The notes below the pieces were generated by a model, which was not told the origin of the DNA, searched no databases, and saw nothing but the letters and a program-made list of their open reading frames with translations. This document shows, in pieces, positions 1-7,122 of a DNA stretch of 39,964 nucleotides. Position 1 is the stretch's first letter. The number at the start of each line of letters is the position of its first letter. Made by a program: the position numbers and the translations under genes. This DNA comes from DASVEE01 sp036399695 (lineage in GTDB: Bacteria; Acidobacteriota; Thermoanaerobaculia; Gp7-AA8). Location: the NCBI GenBank assembly GCA_036399695.1, contig DASWMP010000201.1, forward strand, positions 1 through 39,964. The letters run 5' to 3'.

Positions 1-87
1 AGTCGCGAGAATAAGAACGAAGTCAAATAACGTCAAGTAAGCAGCGTCACAATCCCGAAAGGATTGCCGCGGTAGAACAACGGCGGC

Positions 88-172
88 GTTGCCCGTTGCT
101 CGTTTTCCGTGCTCTGCCGTGCAGGAGTAGCCAAGCGCAGCACGGACGACGGACGACGGAAAACGGACAACG
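88..172. repeat. Inverted repeat with heptad arms (GTTGTCC class)
   Basis: The left arm (88-113) and right arm (139-172) are reverse complements over most of their length. Both are built from about 7-bp units of the form CGTTGYC and its complement GGACAAC/GGACGAC. About 25 bp separate the arms. A second element of the same unit class lies at 7048-7115. Nothing else recognisable is seen in bases 1-223, apart from a weak AATCC/GGATT hairpin near 51-64. Confidence 0.75.
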
Positions 173-223
173 CCTCTCGATTGGGATGACATCGGCAATA
201 ATCAGCGTTTGTCCAGTTCCGAC

Positions 224-1483
224 ATGAAAGACGTCATCGTCATTGGCGGCGGCCCGGCTGGGTCCACGGCCGCTACGCTCCTCGCGCAACAGGGCTTCTC
301 GGTCACGCTGCTCGAGCGGGAGCGGTTCCCTCGCTTCCAGATCGGCGAGTCGCTCCTTCCGTACAACAACGATCTCTTCGCCCGGCTCGGTCTCACGGAC
401 CAGCTCCTGGCCGGCGATTTCCTGCCCAAGTACGGTGCCCATTTCTGCACCGGGGACGGAAGCGTCGAGTACACGTTCCGTTTCGACCGGAACCTGGTCG
501 CTCCCTACCAGCGCTCGTTCCAGGTCAAGCGCGCCGTATTCGACCACGTCCTCCTGCGCAACGCCGCCTCGAACGGCGTCGAGGTGCGGGAAGCGACGCC
601 GGTCGCCGCGGTCGACCTCTCCGATCCCTCCCGTGCGGTCGTGACGACGAAGGCAGGTGAGACGCTCGAAGCCCGCTTCGTCGTGGACGCCAGCGGCCAC
701 GGTTCCGTCGTCGGCACCCGCATCGGCGATAAAGCGGATGTGGCGTCGCTGAAGAAGATCGCCTTCTTCGCCCACTACAAAGGGGTGCCGCGGCCGAACG
801 GACGCGATGCCGGCAACACGACCATCGTCGTCCTGCGCAACGCCTGGTTCTGGCTCATCCCGGTCGATGCCGAGACGATGAGCGTCGGCCTGGTGGTCGA
901 CCGCGACCAGTACGTCCGCTCCGGCCTGCAGCCGCAGCAGATGCTCGACCAGACCATCGCCGAAACGCCCTGGGTCGCCGCCCGTATGCAGAACGCCGAG
1001 CGGCTCACGCAGATCTACGCGCGCAAAGACTTCTCGTTCCGGATGCGCAATCTCGTCGGCCCGAACTTCGCCCTCGCGGGGGACGCGGCAGGCTTCCTCG
1101 ATCCGATCTTCTCGACCGGGGTGTTCATGGCCATGAAGTCGGCCGACCTCGTCGCCGCCGCCGCGGCCGTGAAGCTGCGCGACGGTTCGATGAAGCCGCT
1201 CAAGCGTTACGAACGCGACATGACGGCCGCCCTCGGCCAGTACTACCGCTTCATCTCCCACTTTTACCGCCGCGAGTTCCTCGAGGTTTTTCTGCAGCCG
1301 TCGAACCGCTGGGGCCTGCTCAAGGCCATCGTCGGCGTGCTGGCCGGAAACATCTTCACGCGGCGTCAGGACCGCTTGAAGCTAGCGGTCTTCTTCACCC
1401 TCGTCCGTCTGCAGAAATGGCGCGGTGTCGTCGCGCCTCGCATCGCCTGGGACGCCCTGCCGTCCGCCGCATCGACCACCTGA
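224..1483 (+). CDS. FAD-dependent oxidoreductase, halogenase-like
   Basis: This is a single-component flavoprotein of about 419 residues in the tryptophan-halogenase/geranylgeranyl-reductase superfamily. The FAD-binding GxGxxG motif is at residues 8-13 (GGGPAG). A GESLLP motif follows at 41-46. The second FAD motif, GDAAGFLDP, lies near residue 285. It also carries WFWLIP at 208-213, which fits the WxWxIP signature of flavin-dependent halogenases. Lys69 in PKYGAHF sits where halogenases carry the catalytic lysine. Halogenase-like flavoproteins occur in flexirubin and xanthomonadin pigment loci, and the next genes (ACP, hot-dog, two ketosynthase-like) fit that setting. The substrate cannot be told, and a desaturase or hydroxylase role is equally possible. 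ATG 224 is preferred to TTG 209 because the Rossmann strand begins right after it. No clear Shine-Dalgarno is seen. Confidence 0.85.
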   Translation: MKDVIVIGGGPAGSTAATLLAQQGFSVTLLERERFPRFQIGESLLPYNNDLFARLGLTDQLLAGDFLPKYGAHFCTGDGSVEYTFRFDRNLVAPYQRSFQVKRAVFDHVLLRNAASNGVEVREATPVAAVDLSDPSRAVVTTKAGETLEARFVVDASGHGSVVGTRIGDKADVASLKKIAFFAHYKGVPRPNGRDAGNTTIVVLRNAWFWLIPVDAETMSVGLVVDRDQYVRSGLQPQQMLDQTIAETPWVAARMQNAERLTQIYARKDFSFRMRNLVGPNFALAGDAAGFLDPIFSTGVFMAMKSADLVAAAAAVKLRDGSMKPLKRYERDMTAALGQYYRFISHFYRREFLEVFLQPSNRWGLLKAIVGVLAGNIFTRRQDRLKLAVFFTLVRLQKWRGVVAPRIAWDALPSAASTT

Positions 1484-1499
1484 GTGCCACAGGAGAAAC

Positions 1500-1775
1500 A
1501 TGACCAACGATATCCGCCGCAAACTGAAGGAGCTGCTCATCGAGCGGCTGAAGTTCGAAGACATGACGCCGGAAGACATCGGCGATGACGAGCCGCTCTT
1601 CGCCGGCGGTCTCGGCCTCGATTCCATCGATGCCCTCGAGATCGTCGTGATGCTCGAGAGCGAGTTCGGCATCAAGGTGAAAAACGAGTCCTCCGCCCGC
1701 GACCACTTCCGTTCCGTCGCCACTCTCGCGGACTATGTGGGCGTGAAGCTCGCGCAGGAGCAGCCGCAGGCGTGA
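1500..1775 (+). CDS. Acyl carrier protein
   Basis: A 91-residue acidic carrier protein. The phosphopantetheine attachment motif is GLDSIDALE, with the Ser inside DSID about 42 residues from the start. The helical pattern is typical of type II fatty-acid or polyketide carriers. ATG 1500 is preceded by AGGAGA at 1491-1496, a good ribosome binding site, and it starts 16 bp after the flavoprotein stop, so the two are likely co-transcribed. An upstream in-frame extension to 1425 would overlap the previous gene and is unlikely. As a dedicated carrier next to ketosynthases it most likely holds the growing chain of this cluster and not that of housekeeping lipid synthesis. Confidence 0.93.
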   Translation: MTNDIRRKLKELLIERLKFEDMTPEDIGDDEPLFAGGLGLDSIDALEIVVMLESEFGIKVKNESSARDHFRSVATLADYVGVKLAQEQPQA

Positions 1776-1782
1776 TGTGAAG

Positions 1783-1871
1783 GGATTGAGGATTGAGAAT
1801 TGAGGATTGAGGAAGCTCCCGCGATACCGGCGTTCTTCATCCTCAATCCTCAATCCTCAATCCTCAATCCT
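1783..1871. repeat. Inverted repeat with heptad arms (GATTGAG class)
   Basis: The left arm (1783-1814) is a run of GGATTGA units. The right arm (1834-1871) is a run of the complement, TCAATCC. The spacer is about 20 bp. The right arm ends two bases before the ATG of the next gene (1874), in the place where a Shine-Dalgarno would stand. The same unit is used at 9140-9225. Confidence 0.85.
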
Positions 1872-1873
1872 GA

Positions 1874-2254
1874 ATGAACTGGCTGTCGTCCCTCCCGCAC
1901 CAGATCCCCTTCCGCGCAGCCTCGGCGGCGCGGCGCTTGGATCACCAGACCATCGAGGGGGACTTCCTCTGCACCGCGAACGATTTCCTGACGCCTGAGG
2001 TGATGGTCGTCGAGGCGATGGCGCAGTTCGCCGGCGGACTGTCATTTCACGGCGAGCATGGCCACGCCTTCCTCACCGGCATCGACCGCTGCGAGGTGCT
2101 CCGTCCCATCGAGGCGGGGGATGTCGTGACGATCACCGTCACGCTCGAGGTCGGCTTCGGCGGCACGTTCCGTTTCAGCGGAACCGGACGAGTCTCTGGA
2201 GTAGACGTTGTCCGCGGCCGGTTCTATCTGGCCAAGCCTGAGGTAAATGCGTAA
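1874..2254 (+). CDS. Hot-dog fold 3-hydroxyacyl-ACP dehydratase-like protein
   Basis: A 126-residue protein with the FabZ-like opening LPHQIPF and the central helix motif VVEAMAQFAGG, which matches the FabZ EAMAQ segment carrying the catalytic acid. The HFPG motif with the catalytic His is absent. Aligning the segment before VVEAMAQ places Cys where FabZ has His. In this it resembles the ApeP/COG4706 dehydratases of aryl-polyene loci, which also lack HFPG. It may therefore work as half of a heterodimer or be non-catalytic. Its stop codon overlaps the next ATG by 8 bp, so translation is probably coupled to the ketosynthase. No Shine-Dalgarno is seen. The start follows a hairpin arm directly. 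Confidence 0.78.
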   Translation: MNWLSSLPHQIPFRAASAARRLDHQTIEGDFLCTANDFLTPEVMVVEAMAQFAGGLSFHGEHGHAFLTGIDRCEVLRPIEAGDVVTITVTLEVGFGGTFRFSGTGRVSGVDVVRGRFYLAKPEVNA

Positions 2255-3470
2255 GCCTGACCTGAATACCCGCATCGCCGTGACCGGGATCGGCATCATC
2301 TGTTCGATCGGACGCAATCAGCACGAAGTCTGGGACGCGATCTTCGCCTCGCGCGATGGCATCGACAAGCTGACCTGCTTCCCGGGCGAAGCGTTCCCGA
2401 CGGACATCGCCGCGCAGGTGAACGGCGATATCGTGGCCATGCTCCCGGTCAGCCGCCGCGAGGCGAAACGCCTCTCACGCAGCGACGTCCTCGCCGTGAT
2501 CGCGGCGCATGAGGCGCTCGAACAAGCGAACGAGCAGGGAACGAAGCTCTCCATGTCGCGCGCGATCGTCTCGACCGGCACCTCGACCGGCGGCCTGCTG
2601 GAAGGGGAGGGGTATTACTTCGACCGCCTCCTGCAGGGACGCCGCCGTGCTCCCGCCTCGAGTGTCCTGCAGCAGCCGACGTCCGGTCCGTCCGACGCCG
2701 TTGCTCGCGTCTTCCGCATCGGCGGTGGCGTGGTCTCGAACGCGACCGCCTGTGCCTCGGCCGGCGCCGCGATCGGCATGGCCGCCGACTTTCTCCGCGC
2801 CCGTCATACGGACGTGGCCATCGCCGGCGGCAGCGACGCCCTCTGCCGTCTGACCTACAGCGGCTTCAACGTCCTGCAGGCCGTCGATCCCGCTCCCTGC
2901 TCTCCTTTTGGCGCCGATCGCAAGGGCATCACCCTCGGCGAAGGGGCGGCGTATCTGATCCTCGAGCGCTGGGACGATGCCGTCGCCCGCGGCGCGAAGA
3001 TCCTCGCCGAGTTGCGCGGCTACGGCGCTTCGTGCGACGCACACCATCCCACCGCCCCCGTCGAAGACGGCCGCGGCGCCGAAGCAGCGATGCGCGGAGC
3101 GCTCGCCGAAGGGGTGCTCTCCACCGGCGCCGTCGATTACATCAACGCCCACGGCACCGGCACGCTCCTGAACGACTCCGCCGAGACCCGCGCCATCGTA
3201 GCCACATGCGGCCTGGACGTTCCGGTCTCGTCGAGCAAGTCGTATTTCGGCCACACCCTCGGCGCCGCCGGCGGCATCGAAGCCGTCATCTCGATCCTCG
3301 CCCTCCAGCACCAGGTCGCTCCCCCGACGCTCCGCCTCCGCGAAGCCGCCGCCGACTGCACGCTCGATTACATCCCCGAGGTGCCGCGCGCGATGGAGCT
3401 CACGAACGTGCTGTCGAATACGTTCGGGTTCGGCGGGAGTAATGTGTCGCTGCTGTTCAGCAGGGTGTGA
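2247..3470 (+). CDS. Beta-ketoacyl-ACP synthase (active, FabF-like)
   Basis: A 407-residue condensing enzyme that catalyses decarboxylative Claisen condensation of an acyl chain with malonyl-ACP. The catalytic set is complete: Cys169 in TACAS, His302 in NAHGTGT, Lys331 in SSKSYFGH and His336 in GHTLGAAG. The C-terminal glycine-rich NTFGFGGSN motif is present. The start ATG lies inside the end of the dehydratase gene (8-bp overlap), with CTGAGG just upstream as a ribosome binding site. The partner that follows is a degenerate ketosynthase, so the two probably form a KS/chain-length-factor heterodimer as in type II polyketide and aryl-polyene systems. The length is normal for the family. Confidence 0.93.
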   Translation: MRKPDLNTRIAVTGIGIICSIGRNQHEVWDAIFASRDGIDKLTCFPGEAFPTDIAAQVNGDIVAMLPVSRREAKRLSRSDVLAVIAAHEALEQANEQGTKLSMSRAIVSTGTSTGGLLEGEGYYFDRLLQGRRRAPASSVLQQPTSGPSDAVARVFRIGGGVVSNATACASAGAAIGMAADFLRARHTDVAIAGGSDALCRLTYSGFNVLQAVDPAPCSPFGADRKGITLGEGAAYLILERWDDAVARGAKILAELRGYGASCDAHHPTAPVEDGRGAEAAMRGALAEGVLSTGAVDYINAHGTGTLLNDSAETRAIVATCGLDVPVSSSKSYFGHTLGAAGGIEAVISILALQHQVAPPTLRLREAAADCTLDYIPEVPRAMELTNVLSNTFGFGGSNVSLLFSRV

Positions 3471-3530
3471 GTGTGTGTAGCTACGGCCCCTGTGGCCTTT
3501 ACCCACGCGTGGTATAACGCCGCGCCACGT

Positions 3531-4709
3531 ATGACCCGAGTTCCCATCACCGGCATCGGAATCGTGGCGCCGGGCGCCATTGGGATTGCGGCATTTCGGG
3601 CGCTGCTCGGCAGCGGCGAGACCGCCATCCGGGAGGTCGAGCGCTTCGATACAGCGGGGCTGCGTGCGCACAAAGCTGCGCTCGTGACCGGCTTCGTGCC
3701 GAAAGAGTTCATCGCGCCAATGAAGATGCGCCGGATGAACATGCTCTCGCGGCTCGGCGTCTCCGCGGCGAAGATGGCTTTCGATGATGCCGGCGTTGCA
3801 CCCGAGGCCGGCACCGGCGTGGCCATCGGGACGTCGTTCGGGCCGGTGCAGACCTCCGTCGATTACATGCAGGAGTACGTCGCCAAAGGGGCAGCGCTGG
3901 CGCCGCCGCAGCTCTTCGCCGAGTCCGTAGCGAATGCGCCGGGCAGCCACATCGCCATCGAGCACAATCTGCGCGGCTTCAATCTCACGGTCACGCAGCG
4001 CGAATCCTCGGCACTTTCGGCGGCCATGTACGCCGCGGCACAGATCGCGAAGCGGACGGTCCCGGCGGCGCTGATCGGCGGCGTCGAGGAAGTGAACGAG
4101 ATGATTTTCAGCGTGCTCGATCGCGTCGGCAGTCTTTCGGCCGAGGGCATGCGCCCGTTCGACGCCCGCCACGACGGCATGTCCATCGGTGAAGGGAGCG
4201 CGATCCTCCTGGCCGGCGGCAACGGTACGAAGTGCTACGGGTGGCTGGCCGGTTTCGGCATCGCCCGAGACGTCACGGCCTCGATCTCCGACTGGGGCGA
4301 CGACCACGAAGCGGTCGTGGCGGCGATGCGTGCCGCGATCGACGACGCGGAGCTTTCCGTCGCTGACATCGACGCCGTCTACGCCTCGGCCAACGGGATC
4401 CCTCGGGCCGACCGTCTGGAAGCGCGCGCCCTCGCCGCGCTGTTCGGCGCCAACGTGCCGCCGGTCGTGGCCGTCAAAGGCGTCTTCGGCGAGTACTCCG
4501 GTGGAGGCTCGATTCAGCTCGTGGCGGCGATGCTGGCGATGGAGGAGCAGTCGCTGCACGCGTCCTACGGCTTCGAGCAGCCCGACGCCGAGGTCCGCTT
4601 CGAGGTCACCCGCGAGCGACGCAATCTCCCGCTCCGTCACATCCTGATCAACTCGATCTCCGCGGGTGGCGGTATCGTGAGTGCCGTGATCTCCCGGGAG
4701 GCGTCGTGA
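3531..4709 (+). CDS. Catalytically dead ketosynthase-like protein (chain-length-factor-like)
   Basis: A 392-residue thiolase-fold protein that aligns with the preceding ketosynthase but has lost its active site. The Cys position is Glu158 (TQRESSA in place of TACAS). The first His position is Ser286 (YASANG in place of NAHGTG). The second His position is Glu321 (KGVFGEYSG in place of KSYFGHTLG). Only Lys316 is kept. Known chain-length factors of type II polyketide synthases usually replace Cys by Gln and act as the non-catalytic half of a heterodimer that sets chain length. The same role is inferred here. ATG 3531 is chosen because MTRVPITGIG aligns with the family N-terminus. A GTG at 3471 in the same frame would add 20 unlikely residues. 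The stop overlaps the next start as GTGA. Confidence 0.85.
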   Translation: MTRVPITGIGIVAPGAIGIAAFRALLGSGETAIREVERFDTAGLRAHKAALVTGFVPKEFIAPMKMRRMNMLSRLGVSAAKMAFDDAGVAPEAGTGVAIGTSFGPVQTSVDYMQEYVAKGAALAPPQLFAESVANAPGSHIAIEHNLRGFNLTVTQRESSALSAAMYAAAQIAKRTVPAALIGGVEEVNEMIFSVLDRVGSLSAEGMRPFDARHDGMSIGEGSAILLAGGNGTKCYGWLAGFGIARDVTASISDWGDDHEAVVAAMRAAIDDAELSVADIDAVYASANGIPRADRLEARALAALFGANVPPVVAVKGVFGEYSGGGSIQLVAAMLAMEEQSLHASYGFEQPDAEVRFEVTRERRNLPLRHILINSISAGGGIVSAVISREAS

Positions 4710-5380
4710 CGAAGATCCTCGCCATCATTCCGGCGCTCAATGCCGAACAGACCCTGCCGCCTGTCATCGCCGAGACGGTTCGTCATCTGGAGACGCTCGT
4801 CATCGATGACGGTTCCTCCGACCGCACGAGCGACGTCGCCCGCGCCGCCGGTGCGACCGTGCTGCGCCACGAGGTGAATCGCGGCAAGGGGGCGGCGCTG
4901 AAGACCGGCTTCGCCTACGCGCTCGAGCGCGGCTACGACGGTGTCATCACCCTCGACGCCGACGGCCAGCACCTCGCGTCCGAGATCCCGAAGTTCATCC
5001 GCGCGAGCGAGGAACTGAAGGCCGATCTGATCATCGGCGGACGCTCGCACCTGTTCTCGCAGATGCTCCCCCGCCGCCGCATGGCCAACCAGTTCTCCGC
5101 CTGGTGCATCGCCAAGACCTCCGGCACCGGCGTCACGGACTCGCAGAGCGGCTTCCGCTACTACTCGGCGAACCTGCTTCGCTCGCTGACGCTCCGCACG
5201 GATGGTTTCGACATGGAGAGCGAAGTGATCGTCCGCGCCGGCCGCCGCGGCCTGGTCGTGCGCACGATCCCGATCGACCTTGGTTTCGTGAACGGCATCT
5301 CCACGAGCCATTACCGCCCGCTCGCGGACACCCTTCGCATCGCCTGGACGGTCTTCAGATCCCGCCTCTTCTGGCGATAA
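4706..5380 (+). CDS. Family 2 glycosyltransferase (dolichyl-phosphate-mannose-synthase-like)
   Basis: A 224-residue GT-A fold enzyme. The nucleotide-sugar motifs are IPALNAE near the N-terminus, VIDDGSSD, and LDADGQH, which is the metal-binding DxD region. There are no C-terminal membrane segments, so it is the short cytosolic DPM1-like type. It starts with GTG and overlaps the preceding stop by 4 bp (GTGA), so it is translationally coupled to the ketosynthase pair. Glycosyltransferases of this family are common members of aryl-polyene clusters, where the product is attached to a lipid or sugar anchor. The donor and acceptor cannot be read from the sequence. It is the last gene of the operon, since a strong hairpin follows. 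Confidence 0.88.
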   Translation: MTKILAIIPALNAEQTLPPVIAETVRHLETLVIDDGSSDRTSDVARAAGATVLRHEVNRGKGAALKTGFAYALERGYDGVITLDADGQHLASEIPKFIRASEELKADLIIGGRSHLFSQMLPRRRMANQFSAWCIAKTSGTGVTDSQSGFRYYSANLLRSLTLRTDGFDMESEVIVRAGRRGLVVRTIPIDLGFVNGISTSHYRPLADTLRIAWTVFRSRLFWR

Positions 5381-5386
5381 CGCGAT

Positions 5387-5423
5387 CTCGGAGAGCGGTG
5401 GCGCCGAGCCACCGCTCTCCGAG
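5387..5423. terminator. Bidirectional hairpin between convergent genes
   Basis: A perfect 15-bp stem (5387-5401 with 5409-5423) and a 7-base loop lie between the converging glycosyltransferase and M28 peptidase genes. There is no long T-run, so termination may need Rho, but the position and perfect symmetry fit a shared terminator. Confidence 0.7.
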
Positions 5424-5436
5424 TCCAATGCTGCAC

Positions 5437-7026
5437 TTACTGCGGCATCGCCTTGCGCGGCATCATCTCCGCGCGGTTGGCGGCCTCCCAGACGAACGTT
5501 GCTACCACGACCGCGGCCTGCATCAGGTCGTCGCGCTGGAGGCGCTCGTACGAGTCCCAGTTCGTGTGGTGCGTGCGCGTCTCGTACTCGATCTCGTCCT
5601 GGATGAACTGGAAGCCGGGGATGCCGACTTCGTCGAACGAGAGATGGTCGGTGCCGGTGGTGTTGCGCATGGTCAAGGTCGTGGCGCCGAGGTCGTGCAG
5701 CGGCTCGAGCCAGGCACGGAAGAGCGGGACCACGGCCGCGTTCTCCTGCGCGTAAATGCCGCGGATCTTGCCGGTGCCGTTGTCGACGTTGAAGTAGGCG
5801 GAGAGCTTCGCGTGCTCCGGCTTCACCGTCAGCGTTCCTTTGTCCTTGCGCATGGCCAGCGGCAGGTCGCGATCGTCCGGATCCTTCGGCTCGGGACGGG
5901 AGGCAAAGTGCTGAGCCACGTAAGCGCGCGAGCCGAGGAGACCCTGCTCCTCCGCGCTCCAGAGGGCGATGCGGATCGTGCGCCGCGGCGTGACGTTCAG
6001 CGCTTTCAGGATGCGCATCGCCTCCATCATCACGGCGACGCCGGCGGCGTTGTCGGTGGCCCCGGTGCTGCTGTGCCATGAGTCGAGGTGTGCGCCGAGC
6101 ATCACGATCTCGCTCTTCTTGTCGCCGCCGGGCAACTCGGCGATGGTGTTGTAGCCGTTCGTGTCCTGCTCGAGGAACTGCGCCTTCACGTCGATCTCGA
6201 GCTGCACTTCCGTGCCGCCGTCGATGAGCCGCGAGAGGCGGCCGTAGTGCTCCGGTGCGAGAACGACCGCGGGCACCCCGATCGGCTCGCCGGACTTCCA
6301 TGAGCCGCCGGACTGCACGCGATACGTGCCGCCGTCGCCGCTGCCCAGGTCCACGACCGCGGCGACTTTCTCATCCATCGTGAACTGCGCCAGCGCGCGG
6401 CGGAACTTGCGGCGCTTGACGTATTCGAGTGCCCGGTTGGCGTCCCGCGCGGAGGGGATCGCGTACGCGGCGAGGTCCTCCAGCTCCTTATCGTCGTAGC
6501 GGTCGAGCTCCGCCTTCTCGTGCGGCTCGAGCGGCTTCGGCTCGGCAAGCATGATGATCGCGCCGGCCAGCTTGCCTTTCTGCTTCTCGAGATCGGCTTC
6601 CGACTCGAGCTTTACCTTCATCACCTTGGCGCGGATCGGGCCGTTCGTCCCGGGCGACCACGCTTTCGGCAGCGCGTAGAGCTGCGCGACGTCCGGCGCG
6701 ATCATTCGCACCGAGCAGGCCTCGGACGTCCAGCCGCGGCCGAACTCGAACGGCTCGAGGTGCGCGTTGACGAGACCAAAGTCCGTCAGCTTCTGCTTCG
6801 TCCACTCATTCGCCCGCTTCATCGACGGCGAGGCCGTCAACCGCGGCCCGATCGTGTCCGTGAGCCCGGATGCGAGCTCCATAACTTTGGAGTTGCGGAG
6901 CCCTTCCTGCCGGATCCGCGACTGCGTCGAAAGATCCGGGCCGTTGGCCGAAACCTGGGCCGGAAGCTCGATTGGAAACAGAAGGGCGACGGCAAAGGCA
7001 GTGGCGAGGAAGTTCGTACGGTTCAA
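5437..7026 (-). CDS. Secreted M28-family zinc peptidase
   Basis: A 529-residue exported metallopeptidase. The N-terminus has a Sec signal (hydrophobic ATAFAVALLFPIELPAQ). The co-catalytic zinc site is visible: His and Asp in GAHLDSW, the bridging Asp in GATDNAAG, the Glu pair in WSAEEQG, and the late His in TDHLSF. The region before the peptidase core (about residues 130-300) is long enough to hold an inserted PA-like domain. It probably acts as an aminopeptidase or carboxypeptidase in the periplasm or outside the cell. The start is TTG, supported by AGGAGAT six bases upstream, and no ATG lies near the signal peptide. It converges on the glycosyltransferase operon and is not part of it. Confidence 0.9.
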   Translation of the reverse strand: MNRTNFLATAFAVALLFPIELPAQVSANGPDLSTQSRIRQEGLRNSKVMELASGLTDTIGPRLTASPSMKRANEWTKQKLTDFGLVNAHLEPFEFGRGWTSEACSVRMIAPDVAQLYALPKAWSPGTNGPIRAKVMKVKLESEADLEKQKGKLAGAIIMLAEPKPLEPHEKAELDRYDDKELEDLAAYAIPSARDANRALEYVKRRKFRRALAQFTMDEKVAAVVDLGSGDGGTYRVQSGGSWKSGEPIGVPAVVLAPEHYGRLSRLIDGGTEVQLEIDVKAQFLEQDTNGYNTIAELPGGDKKSEIVMLGAHLDSWHSSTGATDNAAGVAVMMEAMRILKALNVTPRRTIRIALWSAEEQGLLGSRAYVAQHFASRPEPKDPDDRDLPLAMRKDKGTLTVKPEHAKLSAYFNVDNGTGKIRGIYAQENAAVVPLFRAWLEPLHDLGATTLTMRNTTGTDHLSFDEVGIPGFQFIQDEIEYETRTHHTNWDSYERLQRDDLMQAAVVVATFVWEAANRAEMMPRKAMPQ

Positions 7027-7047
7027 TCAGATCTCCTGTTGAGGGGC

Positions 7048-7115
7048 GTTGACCGTTGTCCGTTGCCCGTGCTCCGCTTAGTTCACGGACAACGGACAAC
7101 GGAAAACCGGCAACG
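7048..7115. repeat. Inverted repeat with heptad arms (GTTGTCC class)
   Basis: The left arm (7048-7076) reads as CGTTGNC units. The right arm (7084-7115) is the complement, ACGGACAACGGACAACGG. It lies between the ATPase stop and the ribosome binding site of the M28 peptidase and uses the same unit as the element at 88-172. Confidence 0.8.
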
Positions 7116-7122
7116 CGTCGTC

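Noticed and set aside
2475..4640. 721-residue open frame on the minus strand
   Set aside because: It lies antisense to the two ketosynthase genes, which have full family motifs. Its Arg/Asp/His-rich make-up is typical of the reverse reading of high-GC coding DNA.
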